From the NCBI GenBank assembly GCA_016946835.1, contig JACVTC010000031.1:472001-536000 (forward strand): DNA of 64,000 nucleotides. The letters run 5' to 3'. Below, in pieces: positions 10,840 through 21,115 of the stretch. This stretch comes from Neocallimastix lanati (nom. inval.). Its lineage: Eukaryota > Neocallimastigomycota > Neocallimastigomycetes > Neocallimastigales > Neocallimastigaceae. The notes below the pieces were generated by a model. The model had not been told where the DNA came from. It did not search any database and worked only from the letters and a program-made list of their open reading frames with translations. Each line of letters starts with the position of its first letter. Positions within the stretch are counted from its first letter, which is position 1. Position numbers and translations under genes: made by a program.

Positions 10840-11331
10840 TGGGACGTAATGCTCTATATTAATTATTTTTATAATATTTTATTTATTTATATTTTATTTT
10901 ATTAATATTATTATTTTTCCTCCCCAAAATTTATTTTTTGTAAATTTTCCTATTTATATATGTTTTTAAAATTTAATTTAATATTTTTATACTATTTGAT
11001 TATTTTCCTAATTTTTATTTTATAATTTTTATACAATTTAATTGTTAATATAAATTGAATTAATATATTATACCTTAAAAATAATAAACAATATTTATTT
11101 ATTTTAAATACATATTAAAAAAAATAATTAAAAATATTTATTTTAAATACATATTATTTAGAAATGTTAGTAATTTAGAATTATTTAACTATTTTAGTTT
11201 ATTATTTACATAAATAAAAATACTAATTTTTAATTAAAAATATACTTTAATTTAATAATTTAATTGTTTGTTAAATAACTATCGTTATTTTAAATTTAAG
11301 AAATTCATATTTTTCTGAACGTAACGTTCCA
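10840..11331 (-). repeat. Element A 5' LTR
   Basis: 492 bp copy of the element A LTR, TGGGACG...CGTTCCA, lacking the poly-T insertion of its partner. Confidence 0.88.
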
Positions 11332-11334
11332 ATC

Positions 11335-12175
11335 TGTAATAATTTCTACAAAAATATAGAAATTATTATCTCTATTAATACTAATATTAATTAGAACAAA
11401 ATAAAATAATATTTTAAATACTTATCTTAGAGAGAGTTTATTATAAGAAACTACAATAAACTTAGAAACACTAAGTGTGAAGGGAAAAATAAAAACAAAT
11501 ATGTTTTATGATAATTTATTAATATGTTTTATTATTAAAATATTTTATATTTTTATTATAAATTTTATTTTAAAAAATTATTATAAAATATTTTATTTAA
11601 GATTTAAATATTTTATTTAAAAATTATAAATATTTATTATTATTATTACAATTTCTTATAATAATAACTCTTGATTTTCGAAAGGAAATTCAAGAGTCCT
11701 TTTTATAGTTTAAAAAAAAGAAATAAAGAAATTTCTAATCTTAACAAAATACTTTCCAGGAAAAGATTAGTAGAAAACCCTGGAAAGATTTCAACCAATA
11801 ATCTATACTTATTGGTTATCGTATTATTAAGTAAAACCATTTTTATGGAAAAACCTTAATAACCGATGTTCTAAATTACGTAAGTTAAACGGTTAAATTA
11901 ATTCACACTTTAACAATTTAACCGAATTAACTTACGAATAAAATAAAATTAAGAAAAATACAGAAATAAATACAGAAATAAATACAGAAATGAATATAGA
12001 AATACATACAAAATAAATACAAAATAAATTTAGTAAAATTTAATACATAATTTAATAAAATTTGCTACATTATTAATAATTAATTATTTATAAAATTAAG
12101 TAAACTTAATGATTATTTTATAATTATTAAGGATTAAGAAATATAGACTTATAACAATAAGTCTAATTTCTTACA
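11335..12175 (+). repeat. Solo LTR (C-lineage type), TSD CAATC
   Basis: Begins TGTAATAATTTC and ends AATTTCTTACA (841 bp). Flanked by CAATC on both sides (11330-11334 and 12176-12180). It inserted three bases beyond element A and split that element's target duplication. It contains the structured module at 11664-11817 and a GAGTTTATTATAAG box near one end. No internal region, so a recombination product. Confidence 0.9.
11664..11817. other. LTR structured module (hairpin-pseudoknot-hairpin), copy 1
   Basis: Hairpin ACTCTTGA...TCAAGAGT. Crossing helices follow: CTAATCTT (11735) with AAGATTAG (11763), and CTTTCCAGG (11752) with CCTGGAAAG (11779). The last hairpin is AACCAATA/TATTGGTT (11793/11810). 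The middle helices interleave, which defines an H-type pseudoknot on either strand. Confidence 0.75.
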
Positions 12176-12181
12176 CAATCC

Positions 12182-13005
12182 TGTTATGGTTCGGGTTTTA
12201 TTAGAATTTTTATTTAATTATTTATTTTTTTCTCTGTCTACATTTTAATTATTGAAAAGCTTCACTTATTTATACTTTTTGAAAAAAAATAAATAAGTAA
12301 AGCCTTTCTACATTTTATTATCATATTTAAAAAAAAATAATTTACTATTACTAATTATTTAAAATTTTATATTAATTTAAATTAACTAATTCATAAGTAT
12401 TTTTATTTTAATAAATTTTGTTTATATAATTTTATATTATTTTTCATATACTAAAACTAAATTATTTAATATATACGAAAAGTAACAAACAAAATTTAAA
12501 AAGATTTTACAGAAAAATAAAGTTATTTTAATCAAGAATGTTAATATAATATTCTTATATTTTATATAAAATAAATTTAAAAACTATAATATATTTAATA
12601 TTTATTATTAATCAATTAAGATTTGATTTTATTTGTGGGGAATAAAAGTATTAAATAATCAATTTAAAAATAAAATAAAATACTAAAAAGAATACAATTT
12701 TAATATTGATATAATATAATAATAATATAATAATATATTTGAAAATAAAAATAAAATATTAATATTGATAATAAACACTTTAATAAAATAATAAAATTTA
12801 AGGTTAAATTATAGATATTGATATTAATAATAAAAATATAGAATTATTGATAATATTTAAGAAACTTTTAATAAAAAAAAATATATTTATAAAATAATTT
12901 AATATAGAAAATATAGTAAAGTAATATTAAGTAAAGAACAATATAATGGATTCTAAAGTAAGTTGAAATTCTAATTAATAATCCATTATATGTTCGTTCT
13001 TTACC
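12182..13005. repeat. LTR-like repeat beginning TGTTATGGTTCGGG
   Basis: Closely matched by 63456-64000, so a dispersed repeat. It starts with TG. Its right end has strong inverted arms (GTAAAGAAC with ATATAATGGATT, and their complements) at 12917-13005, and is followed by GATCC and the next TG-beginning repeat. Ends TTCTTTACC rather than CA, so the boundary is approximate. The short frame at 12868-13056 lies in this hairpin and is not a gene. Confidence 0.55.
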
Positions 13006-13010
13006 GATCC

Positions 13011-13576
13011 TGATACGAATAATTTTTATATTGTATCGGGTGGTTCGTGAATGCAAGTTTTATTATAAAATTATATATTCTAATAAAAGAATTATAATAA
13101 TTATCACACAAAAAGATTAAATAAAAATAATAAGAAAAAGATAAAAGAATATTTGTTGTCGTTTTGTTTTATTAAAAAATATATATTTTTTTACATTAGT
13201 TATTTTTAAATACTTATTAGTTATTTTAATATATTCCCTTGAATAATTAAACCTTAACTTTAATAAGTATTTATTTTAAATTTAACTAAAATAATTATTT
13301 TCTAAGTATTCCTAACTTAGATTCATAAATTCCTAATTCTAATCTAATTAAAACTACGTCTCTAAAAAAAAATCATTTTTCTTTCATATTTATATATTTA
13401 TTTTTATTAAATCCTATTGGTTCAATTTATATATTATTTTTACTATCTTTACTAATATTTTTTTTATTTATTTTAAATTTAATTATTATTATTTATATAT
13501 AATTATTATATAATTATTTCCTATTTAACTTTACTATTTATATTAAAAATTATATTTTTAGTTCGGCACCGTACCA
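13011..13576. repeat. Candidate solo LTR of the B/F type
   Basis: Begins TGATACG and ends CGTACCA, matching the inverted termini of element B LTRs. ATCC precedes it and, if the end is placed one base earlier, also follows it. No coding content. Confidence 0.5.
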
Positions 13577-14876
13577 TCCTTTGATTTATACCTGATATTC
13601 TTAATCTACAAAAATTAAATTTTTTAGAAGTGAATAAGAGGATAAATACTGAATAAAATAGATTTAAGAAATTTAAAAAAAATAAATATGTTTTATTATT
13701 AAACACAAAAATGTTTTATTAAAAAAAAATTTATTTTTATTTTAATATTAATCTTTATTTATTTAATAATTAATATTGTTTAAATTAATAAAATAATTGT
13801 TAAAACTAATAAAATAATAAATTGAAATATTTATTATTTATACTAATTTATTTTAAATTTTAATAATAAAATTGATTATCAATAACTAATAAAATATATA
13901 TAATAATTTATTAAATAATTAATAATCATACTTTTTGATTATTAAAACTAATAAAAAATTTATAATAATTTATTAAATAATTAATAATCATACTTTTTGA
14001 TTATTAAAACTAATAAAAAATTTATAATAATTTATTAAATAATTAATAATCATACTTTTTGATTATTAAAACTAATAAAAAATCTATAATAATTTATTAA
14101 ATAATTAATAATAAAGAATAATTTATAAGAAATATTTACATGTTTTTATATTTTTCTTTGATTTTAAGCTATTTACATTAAAAATAATAAAATTAATAAA
14201 AGAGAAATAAAGAATAATTTATTATTAAATTAAACAATATTTACAATTAAAATGTTAATAAAGATGAGTTTTAAAATGTTATTTTAATTACAATTTGTTT
14301 ATAAAAGTTGAGTTATAAAATAAATAAAATAATCATTATTTTAAATAAAAGTAACTTAAAAATTATTTAACTATTTAATTTTAATTTTGAGATGTTTATA
14401 AGTTTGTTTATTTGTTATTTATAATTTATTAAATTTGTTTATTATTTTGTTTATTTGTAGTTTTAGAAAAATATTATTTATTAATTTATTTTAGTTTTTA
14501 ATTAAAATTATTAATGATTAATTAATTTATTATTATTTTATTTTAATTATTTTTATTTAATTAAATTTTCTTAAATATGGATTTAATTTTTTTTAGAATG
14601 GATTAATTTTTGGGTTAAGTTAGACAAGAATTTGTTCTTTATTATTTATTTTAATTTAATAATAATAAAAATTCTACACACTAAATTAATTATTATTCAA
14701 TTATTTATTACTTTAACTATATTTTATTCTTTCAATTTATAAAATTTCTTATATTATTGTTATTATTAATTTATACTAATATTTTTTTTTTTATCAAATT
14801 AGTCTATTCTAAATTATTGAATTAATTATTTTCATATTATTATTGTCTTGTCCTGCATAGCTCGCCAAAATTTTTA
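13577..14876. other. Non-coding AT-rich region, possibly an internal remnant
   Basis: No gene visible. The right end holds GTCCTGCATAGCTCGCCA (14852-14869), the same primer-site segment found beside the element B 5' LTR, placed the same way next to the LTR at 14877. This implies the region contains the truncated inside of a B/F-type element. Confidence 0.45.
13917..14102. repeat. 62-bp tandem repeat, three copies
   Basis: Unit starts at 13917, 13979 and 14041, each about AATTAATAATCATAC...; copies are nearly identical (one T-to-C change in the third). Partial units flank the block on both sides. Confidence 0.85.
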
Positions 14877-15393
14877 TGGTACAGGACTTTTCATTTATTT
14901 ATTTTCAATAATAATATATTCTAATTAATTCTAATTAAACTTATTTATTTATTCCTGAATATTATCTAAACTAATTAAACTCAACATTAATATTCTCACT
15001 AATGCTTTTAAATATAAACTAAGCTCTCTTTTATTTTATTTTAAACCCCTTAACTAACTTAATTATTATTTAAACTTAAAACTATTGTATTAACAACACA
15101 GCTTAACACTAAATTAAAACACCCTTAATCAATTTATTTTACCTTATTTTATTCTAAAATTTAATTTATAAAATTTGAGAGAGAGTTTTTAATATTTTTT
15201 GATTTTACGAGTTATTTATAGAATTTTATGAAGTTTTTAATTGGTTCAAATAAATTTTTTATTATTTAAAATAAAATAATGTATAAAAAATAATAAAATA
15301 ATATATAAAAATAATAAAAATTAAAATAAAAATAAAAGTAAAAGTAAAAATACAAATAAAAATATAAAATAAAAATAAAAATAAAGATATAAG
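14877..15393 (-). repeat. F-type 5' LTR, interrupted by element D
   Basis: Begins TGGTACAGGAC. The remaining 86 bp, ending CCATATCA, lie at 37167-37252, on the far side of element D. Together they form one LTR of about 600 bp. The inverted copy at 35683-36355 confirms the sequence. A tRNA-like primer segment lies just left, so this was the 5' LTR of a minus-strand element whose inside and 3' LTR are not recognisable. Confidence 0.72.
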
Positions 15394-16036
15394 TGTAACG
15401 GAGGTGCTTCTATTGTAAAGGCGGGATGAGATATAGAAACACAGAAAGGAGAAAACTCAATAGGTTTACACTATCTGTATAAATAATTCGTTTTATTAGA
15501 AATATTTTTTATTAATTATAAAATTTAAAATAATTATTAATATTAATCAACAAGGTAATATTTCGAATTACTTATACGTTAATTATTATTAATAAAAGCA
15601 CGAAGAAAAATATTTTCATTCGTGAAGTTCGCACTATTTATACTTTTAACGGAAAAACAGTTTTAACATGTAAAAATAATTTTAAAGAAATATTTAGAAA
15701 TATGTTTGTAATAATTAATAATGTAAAGTTTCTAGAATATAGATTTTAATTGATGAAAATGAATCTTATCAAAAAAGAATAAAATAATTTATATAATAAG
15801 AATTTCTAAATTCATTTCGGTTAAATTACAAACCGAAAGAATCTTTAACTTTCTATAATTTTATACAGAAAGATATTCAAGAAGATATTATTAATAATTA
15901 ATAAAATAATTAATAAAATAATTATTTATACAAAATGGGTTGAGGTGTGAGTCGAACCCATGAAGTATTGGTCATGGTCAATGTAACTAACCATTGAACC
16001 AAAGTTCTAATTTTACTAACTGAAGATTTCGTTACA
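15394..16036 (-). repeat. Element D 3' LTR
   Basis: 643 bp with inverted ends TGTAACGGA/TGTAACGAA. Differs from the 5' LTR by a handful of substitutions and one indel, so insertion is fairly recent. The adjacent polypurine tract in minus sense reads TGGAGGCGGACCA. Confidence 0.88.
15949..16001 (-). other. tRNA-like A and B boxes inside the element D LTR
   Basis: On the minus strand TGGTTCAATGG (16001-15991) resembles a Pol III A box. GGTTCGACTC (15958-15949) resembles a B box, about 43 bases on, as in a tRNA gene. A four-pair anticodon-like stem lies between. The T and acceptor stems do not pair, so this is not called as a tRNA. The same segment is in the other LTR near 27740-27812. Confidence 0.4.
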
Positions 16037-16365
16037 TGGTCCGCCTCCAGGATTCGGATACCAGACGAATCTAACAGTTAGGCATAACTTATACTAAAAT
16101 TAAGCAAACTAAACTAAACTAAACTAAATTAAAATAAAATAAAATATAATAAAATAAAAATAATTAATTAACCATTTTATAGTACGAACTTTTTTTGAAT
16201 AAAATTACATGATATTAATAAAGTTACATGAATGTAATATATAATAAGAATACATGAATATTAATAATATTTAATAATATAAAATAATAATTAGTAATAT
16301 TGATATTAATAAATTAATATAAGTTTGATATTAATAAAGTGAAGATTCATTTTCAAGTTTTAATT

Positions 16366-18804
16366 TTAGTTATTATTGTTAAATTCTTTTAAGAGTTTAG
16401 GGCAATTTAAGTTTTCTTCGGGTTCCCAAGATGCTTCAGATAAAGGATAGCCTTTCCATTTAATAAGATATTGGGTTTTGCCATAATGTTTTCTTTTATC
16501 AAGAATTTTTTCAACTTCGTATTCTTCTTCATTGTCAATAATTATCGGTGGTGGTGGTTCTTTCTTTCGTCCAAAGTGATCTTCATAAAATGGTTCAAGT
16601 TCAGAAACATGTATTACAGGATGGATTCTGATTTCTTTTGGTAAGTCTAACTTATATGAAACGGGAGAAATTTTCTTAATGATTTTATATGGACCAAGTT
16701 TTCTAGGTTTAAGTTTTTTATTTCCATTATGAATTATAAGTGAACTATTAATCCACACTTTATCACCAGGTTCAAAATTTGGAGCTTCAATACGATGTTT
16801 GTTTGCAAATTCTTCTTGCTTTTTTCTTGCTTGTTGTAAATTTCCATTAAGTGTTTTAAATAATTCTGAAAGGTCTTTTGTAAATTCATCAGCTCTAGGA
16901 ATATCTGTACTGTTTGGAATTGATGGTGAATATCTTGGATTATATCCATAGTTTGCATAAAAAGGTGAGTGCTTAATTGATTCTTGAATTGAATTATTAT
17001 AACTGAATTCTGCTAGGAATAAAAAATTATACCAATCAGAACCTTTAAAGTTTGAATAACATCTTAAGTATTGTTCAATAACGGTGTTCACCCTCTCCGT
17101 TAAACCATTGGTTTGGTGATGGAAGGGAGAAGCAAGTTTCGTTGTGATATTGAAAGATTTACAAATAGCTGACCAAAATTTTGAAGTGAATTGAGTATCT
17201 TTATCGGAAAAAAAATCGGAGGGTGGTTTATGAATACGGAAGAGATCATTTATGGCTTTCTTGGGAACAAATAAAACAGAAGCAGCAGCTGGAGATTTAG
17301 ATTTACTAATAAATTTTTTGTCTTCATTTTCTTTAATATATTTCTTCAAAGCTAGAGATTCTTTTTCAGTTAAGGGGTAGATTGGATCATAATGAAGTTT
17401 TTCATTTTGTTTGGGTTTAATCTCGCTATCAAAAGGACAATAAGGAGGTGATTGAATAGTGTATATTTCACTGAAAGTGTCTATAAATGGAAGTATTTTT
17501 TTTGGTAATGATTTGCTTATTTTATTATTGATTTCTTCATTTTCATTTTTGTCATTTTGTTTAGTAGTATTTAAAGGAACATAAGAGGTAAAGGAGTTAG
17601 GGATGATTAAACAATTTTCAACGCAATAATTGGAATTAAATCTTAAGACTTTATTTTTGAAGTCAATATCAGGATTGTGAGTAGAAATCCATTCGAAACC
17701 TAAAATAGCACAATAAGAAGGAAGGTCAACCACATAGAATTGAGTATTACATTTATGGTTTTTATAAGTGATGGAAATAGGAAGAGTTTTTCCAAGAATA
17801 GTTTGCTTTCCACCAATGCCAGATACCTTAGGGAAATTAGTTTTGGTTGAATACGGGATATGATTTTCTTTAACATAGTAGATATCCATTAAATTGATTT
17901 GAGAACCAGTATCGAGAAGAATTTTAGCAGTAGAATTTGTATTATCAATACTTAAAGAAAATTCGTAAATATGAAGATTTGAGTCAGAAACTCTGGGTCT
18001 AGATATAGGTTTTGATTCGGGATTAGAAACATAAGTGCTACTTGATGAAGGTTTATTTTTATATTTATTTTTAAGTGGACAATTGTCGAGAGAATGTTCA
18101 GAGGATCCACAATATAAACAAAGATTTTCTCTTCTTCTTCTTTCTTTTTCTTCTTGAGATAGAGGTCCATGAGGTTTGGATTTAAATTGTTTTTGGAAAA
18201 AGAATGATTTTTTGCCCTTTTTATTTTTATTATTATTACTATTATTTGAATTTTGACCTTGAAGATTGGAAAATTGTCTATGAGTAGAAATACGATTATC
18301 GATTCTAGATGCAATTGTTTGCATAGCAAAGAGGGTTTGAGGTCCAGGAAACATTTCTAAAATTCTAGTAGCAATATGGTCGTGTAGACCGGCAAGAAAG
18401 GCGTCCATCTTGGCTTCTTCATTCCAAGAAGATTCATCGGCGTATTTATTAAATTCTAAAATATAATTTCTGACTTCACCAATTCGTTTTTGTTTGATTG
18501 TTCTTAATTTCTGGTTCGCAATAAAGGTAGAATCGTAGCTTCCAAATACTGATTTTAATCTAGCAATGAATTGATTATAATTAAGGAGACAAGGATCTTG
18601 GTTTTCAATAAGGGTAGCAGCCCAATTCATGGCGTTTCCATACAAACGAGAAATGATATAGATTACTTTAGCTTCATCGTTTGCAAATCTTTCTGGTTGA
18701 ATCATAAAAATAAGTTCCATTTTAGCTAGAAATCCTTTAAAGAATCGACGATCACCAGCAAAACCGTCCTTAAAAGTAGGATTTTCTTGATAATAGTTGT
18801 CCAT
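16366..18804 (-). CDS. Element D Gag-protease-integrase-chromodomain polyprotein lacking RT
   Basis: 812 residues in one open frame. Residues 1-200 are a Ty3-type Gag. A CCHC knuckle follows near 230 ([14 protein letters not shown]), then a retropepsin with active site ILLDTGSQ near 298. The RT leader ([15 protein letters not shown]) continues to VLFVPKK near residue 516, then the frame jumps directly to the integrase core (FFSDKDTQF ... catalytic Glu in NGLTERVN). RT motifs, RNase H, the integrase zinc domain and its first catalytic Asp are absent; element C has roughly 590 residues there. The C-terminus has the GPY/F region and a clear chromodomain ([21 protein letters not shown]-type, residues about 755-805), a histone-reading module that in chromoviruses steers integration. 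The join keeps the frame. Either a neutral recent deletion or a non-autonomous lineage keeping Gag and targeting parts. Confidence 0.88.
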   Translation of the reverse strand: MDNYYQENPTFKDGFAGDRRFFKGFLAKMELIFMIQPERFANDEAKVIYIISRLYGNAMNWAATLIENQDPCLLNYNQFIARLKSVFGSYDSTFIANQKLRTIKQKRIGEVRNYILEFNKYADESSWNEEAKMDAFLAGLHDHIATRILEMFPGPQTLFAMQTIASRIDNRISTHRQFSNLQGQNSNNSNNNKNKKGKKSFFFQKQFKSKPHGPLSQEEKERRRRENLCLYCGSSEHSLDNCPLKNKYKNKPSSSSTYVSNPESKPISRPRVSDSNLHIYEFSLSIDNTNSTAKILLDTGSQINLMDIYYVKENHIPYSTKTNFPKVSGIGGKQTILGKTLPISITYKNHKCNTQFYVVDLPSYCAILGFEWISTHNPDIDFKNKVLRFNSNYCVENCLIIPNSFTSYVPLNTTKQNDKNENEEINNKISKSLPKKILPFIDTFSEIYTIQSPPYCPFDSEIKPKQNEKLHYDPIYPLTEKESLALKKYIKENEDKKFISKSKSPAAASVLFVPKKAINDLFRIHKPPSDFFSDKDTQFTSKFWSAICKSFNITTKLASPFHHQTNGLTERVNTVIEQYLRCYSNFKGSDWYNFLFLAEFSYNNSIQESIKHSPFYANYGYNPRYSPSIPNSTDIPRADEFTKDLSELFKTLNGNLQQARKKQEEFANKHRIEAPNFEPGDKVWINSSLIIHNGNKKLKPRKLGPYKIIKKISPVSYKLDLPKEIRIHPVIHVSELEPFYEDHFGRKKEPPPPIIIDNEEEYEVEKILDKRKHYGKTQYLIKWKGYPLSEASWEPEENLNCPKLLKEFNNNN

Positions 18805-20134
18805 ATTAAAATAAATAAGGTAAAGTAGAATAAGTTTTCAAAGGTAAAGAATAGGCGGTAGAATCCAGAAGTTCCCAAAGTGGTAGTAGAGATTCCAATA
18901 ATCCAAAAGGTAGTAGATAGGTAGTAGAGATTCCAAAAGTTCAAAAGTTGTTTATTGGTAGGTTTCCAAGGTTAATGGATAAGAACACAAAATTTTAATA
19001 ACACTTTATAATATTTTATAATTAAATATTTTTATTTTATAATTATTTATCAAAAATTACTGAAATATAAACTAGATTATATAGTATTGGACCAACTAAA
19101 TATATAATCTATCAAAGTTTTATACGATAAGTTCCTTTAGCCTTTTAGTGATAACGCAGATAAAGTCGATTGTTAATGTCTTATAGACAAAAGAAAGTAA
19201 TATTGTTAGATTCTTTATTATGTCTAACTTATTGTTAGCTGAAAAGAATAAAACAAATTATTTTCCCCTATATCAATAGTATCTGAACACTAAAATGTTA
19301 CGAAAACAGAGACCAACTTCTGTCGCTTTGGAAGTCGTATAAACCTTATATTTATATTTTAATCTTTGTTTTCTTAATTATAAAATTATAATATTAATTA
19401 TAAAATTATTGATTGATAAAATAGAATAGTACTATTGACTCACAACTATAGAAAAAAACCGTCAGTACTATTATAACTAGTGCCGCGAGTAAGCACGAAA
19501 TAAAATTTTAAAATACTATATAGTTTTAATCTTACGCCTTCGGTGACGTAAGCTCCTTATTCACCAGAGTTGTTGCAAACCTAGAACCGTTTTCCTTTAT
19601 AATAGGCTACGGTGCTCTCTTATAGAGTTTTACCTAGTCTAGAACCAAATCTATTCGTCGAGTGCAACACTAAAGAAGACAATTCTTCTAACTCTGTATA
19701 TGAGCTCTATTCGCTCGTATAAACGCTTTTTAAATAAATAAATAAAAAATAAAATGGCACAGGTTTTTCTTGCTATTATTTCAAGCAAGTAATTTATTAA
19801 AATAATTAAAAATAAAAATTATTATAATTATTAATATTATTATTAGTATTTTTTTTTCTTTTTTTTTTTTTTTTTTATACTAAACTAATTTAAAAATTAT
19901 TATTTTTGTGATAAATTAAATGAAAAAAAATTTTTTTTTTTTTTTTTTTTTTTATTTATCTAAAACTAATTGATTTATTCACTAAATTAATCTAAAATAT
20001 TTATCTAAAAATAAAAATTTTTTTTACTAAATTAATTTAATATTATTTATCTAATTATAAATTAATTTTGTTGGTAAATATTAGAATTAGTTTTAAAGGG
20101 TTAAGGTAATACAAGATTAATTTAATATTATCTA

Positions 20135-20169
<35 letters not shown>

Positions 20170-20262
20170 GTTAAGGTAATGCAAGTTTTATCTTAATAGG
20201 GTAGTACAAATTTAAATTGAATTATTTGATCGGGTAGTACAAGAATTTTTGTTATAAGAATT
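18805..20262 (-). other. Element D leader region (left of insert E)
   Basis: Non-coding 5' leader of D continuing at 26816-27204 on the far side of E. It has several short inverted repeats (for example CTTACG...CGTAAG near 19543) and T runs of about 20 near 19860, 19930 and 20145. A short direct repeat, GGTTAAGGTAAT, occurs near 20100 and 20168. No ORF. Confidence 0.6.
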
Positions 20263-20267
20263 AATTT

Positions 20268-20632
20268 TGACAAAAAATCGTAAATAAATATTTACTTTTT
20301 TACTAAAAGTTTTTATTTTTATTAAAGAACCTATTTTTTAATAATAATACATGATTTAATATTTTTATATTCATAAAAATTACATTCAATGGAACGTACA
20401 TATTTATTATATTAAATACATGACTTATTAGAAATAATATAAAAGAGGCTTATAAAAAATTTTAAAACTATATTATTTGTATCATAAACTATATAAACTA
20501 TATATTATTGTAATATATCCTATTTATTTATAATATACTATTTAATATTTAATATTTAAAATTATAATAAAATAAAAGTATTGAACAAAGTGTTAATTAA
20601 AAATTTAAACTAAAAATACTAATTTTCTAACA
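20268..20632 (-). repeat. Element E 3' LTR
   Basis: 365 bp, TGACAAA...TTCTAACA in plus sense. The minus-sense polypurine tract TTTAGGGAGGAA abuts it and is part of the RNase H frame; the stop codon TAG lies inside the LTR. Confidence 0.92.
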
Positions 20633-21115
20633 TTCCTCCCTAAACAAAGTATTATCAAAGACTTTGTTTGCAAAATTAGTTATTTGATTTTTATTAACAT
20701 CTTTTGTTAAAATATCTGCTAAATTTTCTTCAGATTTAATGTAATGTAAAATTACTTCTTTTCTTTCAATATTTTCTTTAAAGTAGTGATAGCTAACTCT
20801 TACATGTCTAAGTTTTTTACTAATAGCATAATTTTCAGCAGCAAATAAAGATGCTCTGTTGTCTCCATTTAAATTTATTACAAATTTCTTTTTAAACATT
20901 TCATTTAGCATATTTTTAATCCATAAACCATTTGCTACAGCTTCGGAAAGGGCAATATATTCTGCTTCTGCAGTAGATCTTGTTACTGATTGCTGTTGTC
21001 TGGACATCCAAGCGATTGGTCCTGAGGCTAAGAAAAAAATATTTCCTGAAGTGGATTTACTATTTGATAAGTCTCTAGCAAAATCAGAATCTGTGTAACC
21101 AATTAATTCTCCTTT
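20627..21115 (-). pseudogene. Element E RNase H C-terminal segment
   Basis: Copia-type RNase H with the family hallmark TRSTAEAEYIALSEA and the second acidic residue in NLNGDNRAS, then the usual ADILTK end. The conserved start (GYTDSDFA) can be read in this frame upstream of the first Met, back to about 21115, where the frame switches to the RT frame. Last codons are F-R-E-E-C-stop, with the stop in the LTR. Confidence 0.82.

Larger units (their letters stand above)
5927..11331 (-). mobile_element. Element A: decayed Ty3/gypsy-like LTR retrotransposon
   Basis: Two LTRs (5927-6497 and 10840-11331) begin TGGGACG and end CGTTCCA. They flank a gag-pro-(RT)-RNase H-integrase region read on the minus strand. 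The left TSD is ATCCT (5922-5926). The right copy is split by a later solo LTR: ATC at 11332-11334 and CT at 12181-12182. A polypurine-like tract, AGAGGGGACG in minus sense, abuts the 3' LTR. The coding region carries a gag frameshift, a TAG in the protease ORF, at least three further frame changes and a deletion of the RT core, so it cannot be autonomous. Its proteins closely resemble those of element B. Confidence 0.92.

Noticed and set aside
13917-14102. CRISPR-like array
   Set aside because: Units abut with no unique spacers; a plain tandem repeat in a eukaryotic context.
15944-16010. A tRNA gene in the D LTR
   Set aside because: A and B boxes fit but acceptor and T stems do not pair and the anticodon loop has eight bases; kept only as a tRNA-like observation.
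16366-18804. Domesticated host gene derived from Gag-integrase
   Set aside because: It sits between near-identical LTRs with a perfect ATAAG duplication, so it is a mobile element ORF; nothing indicates host use.
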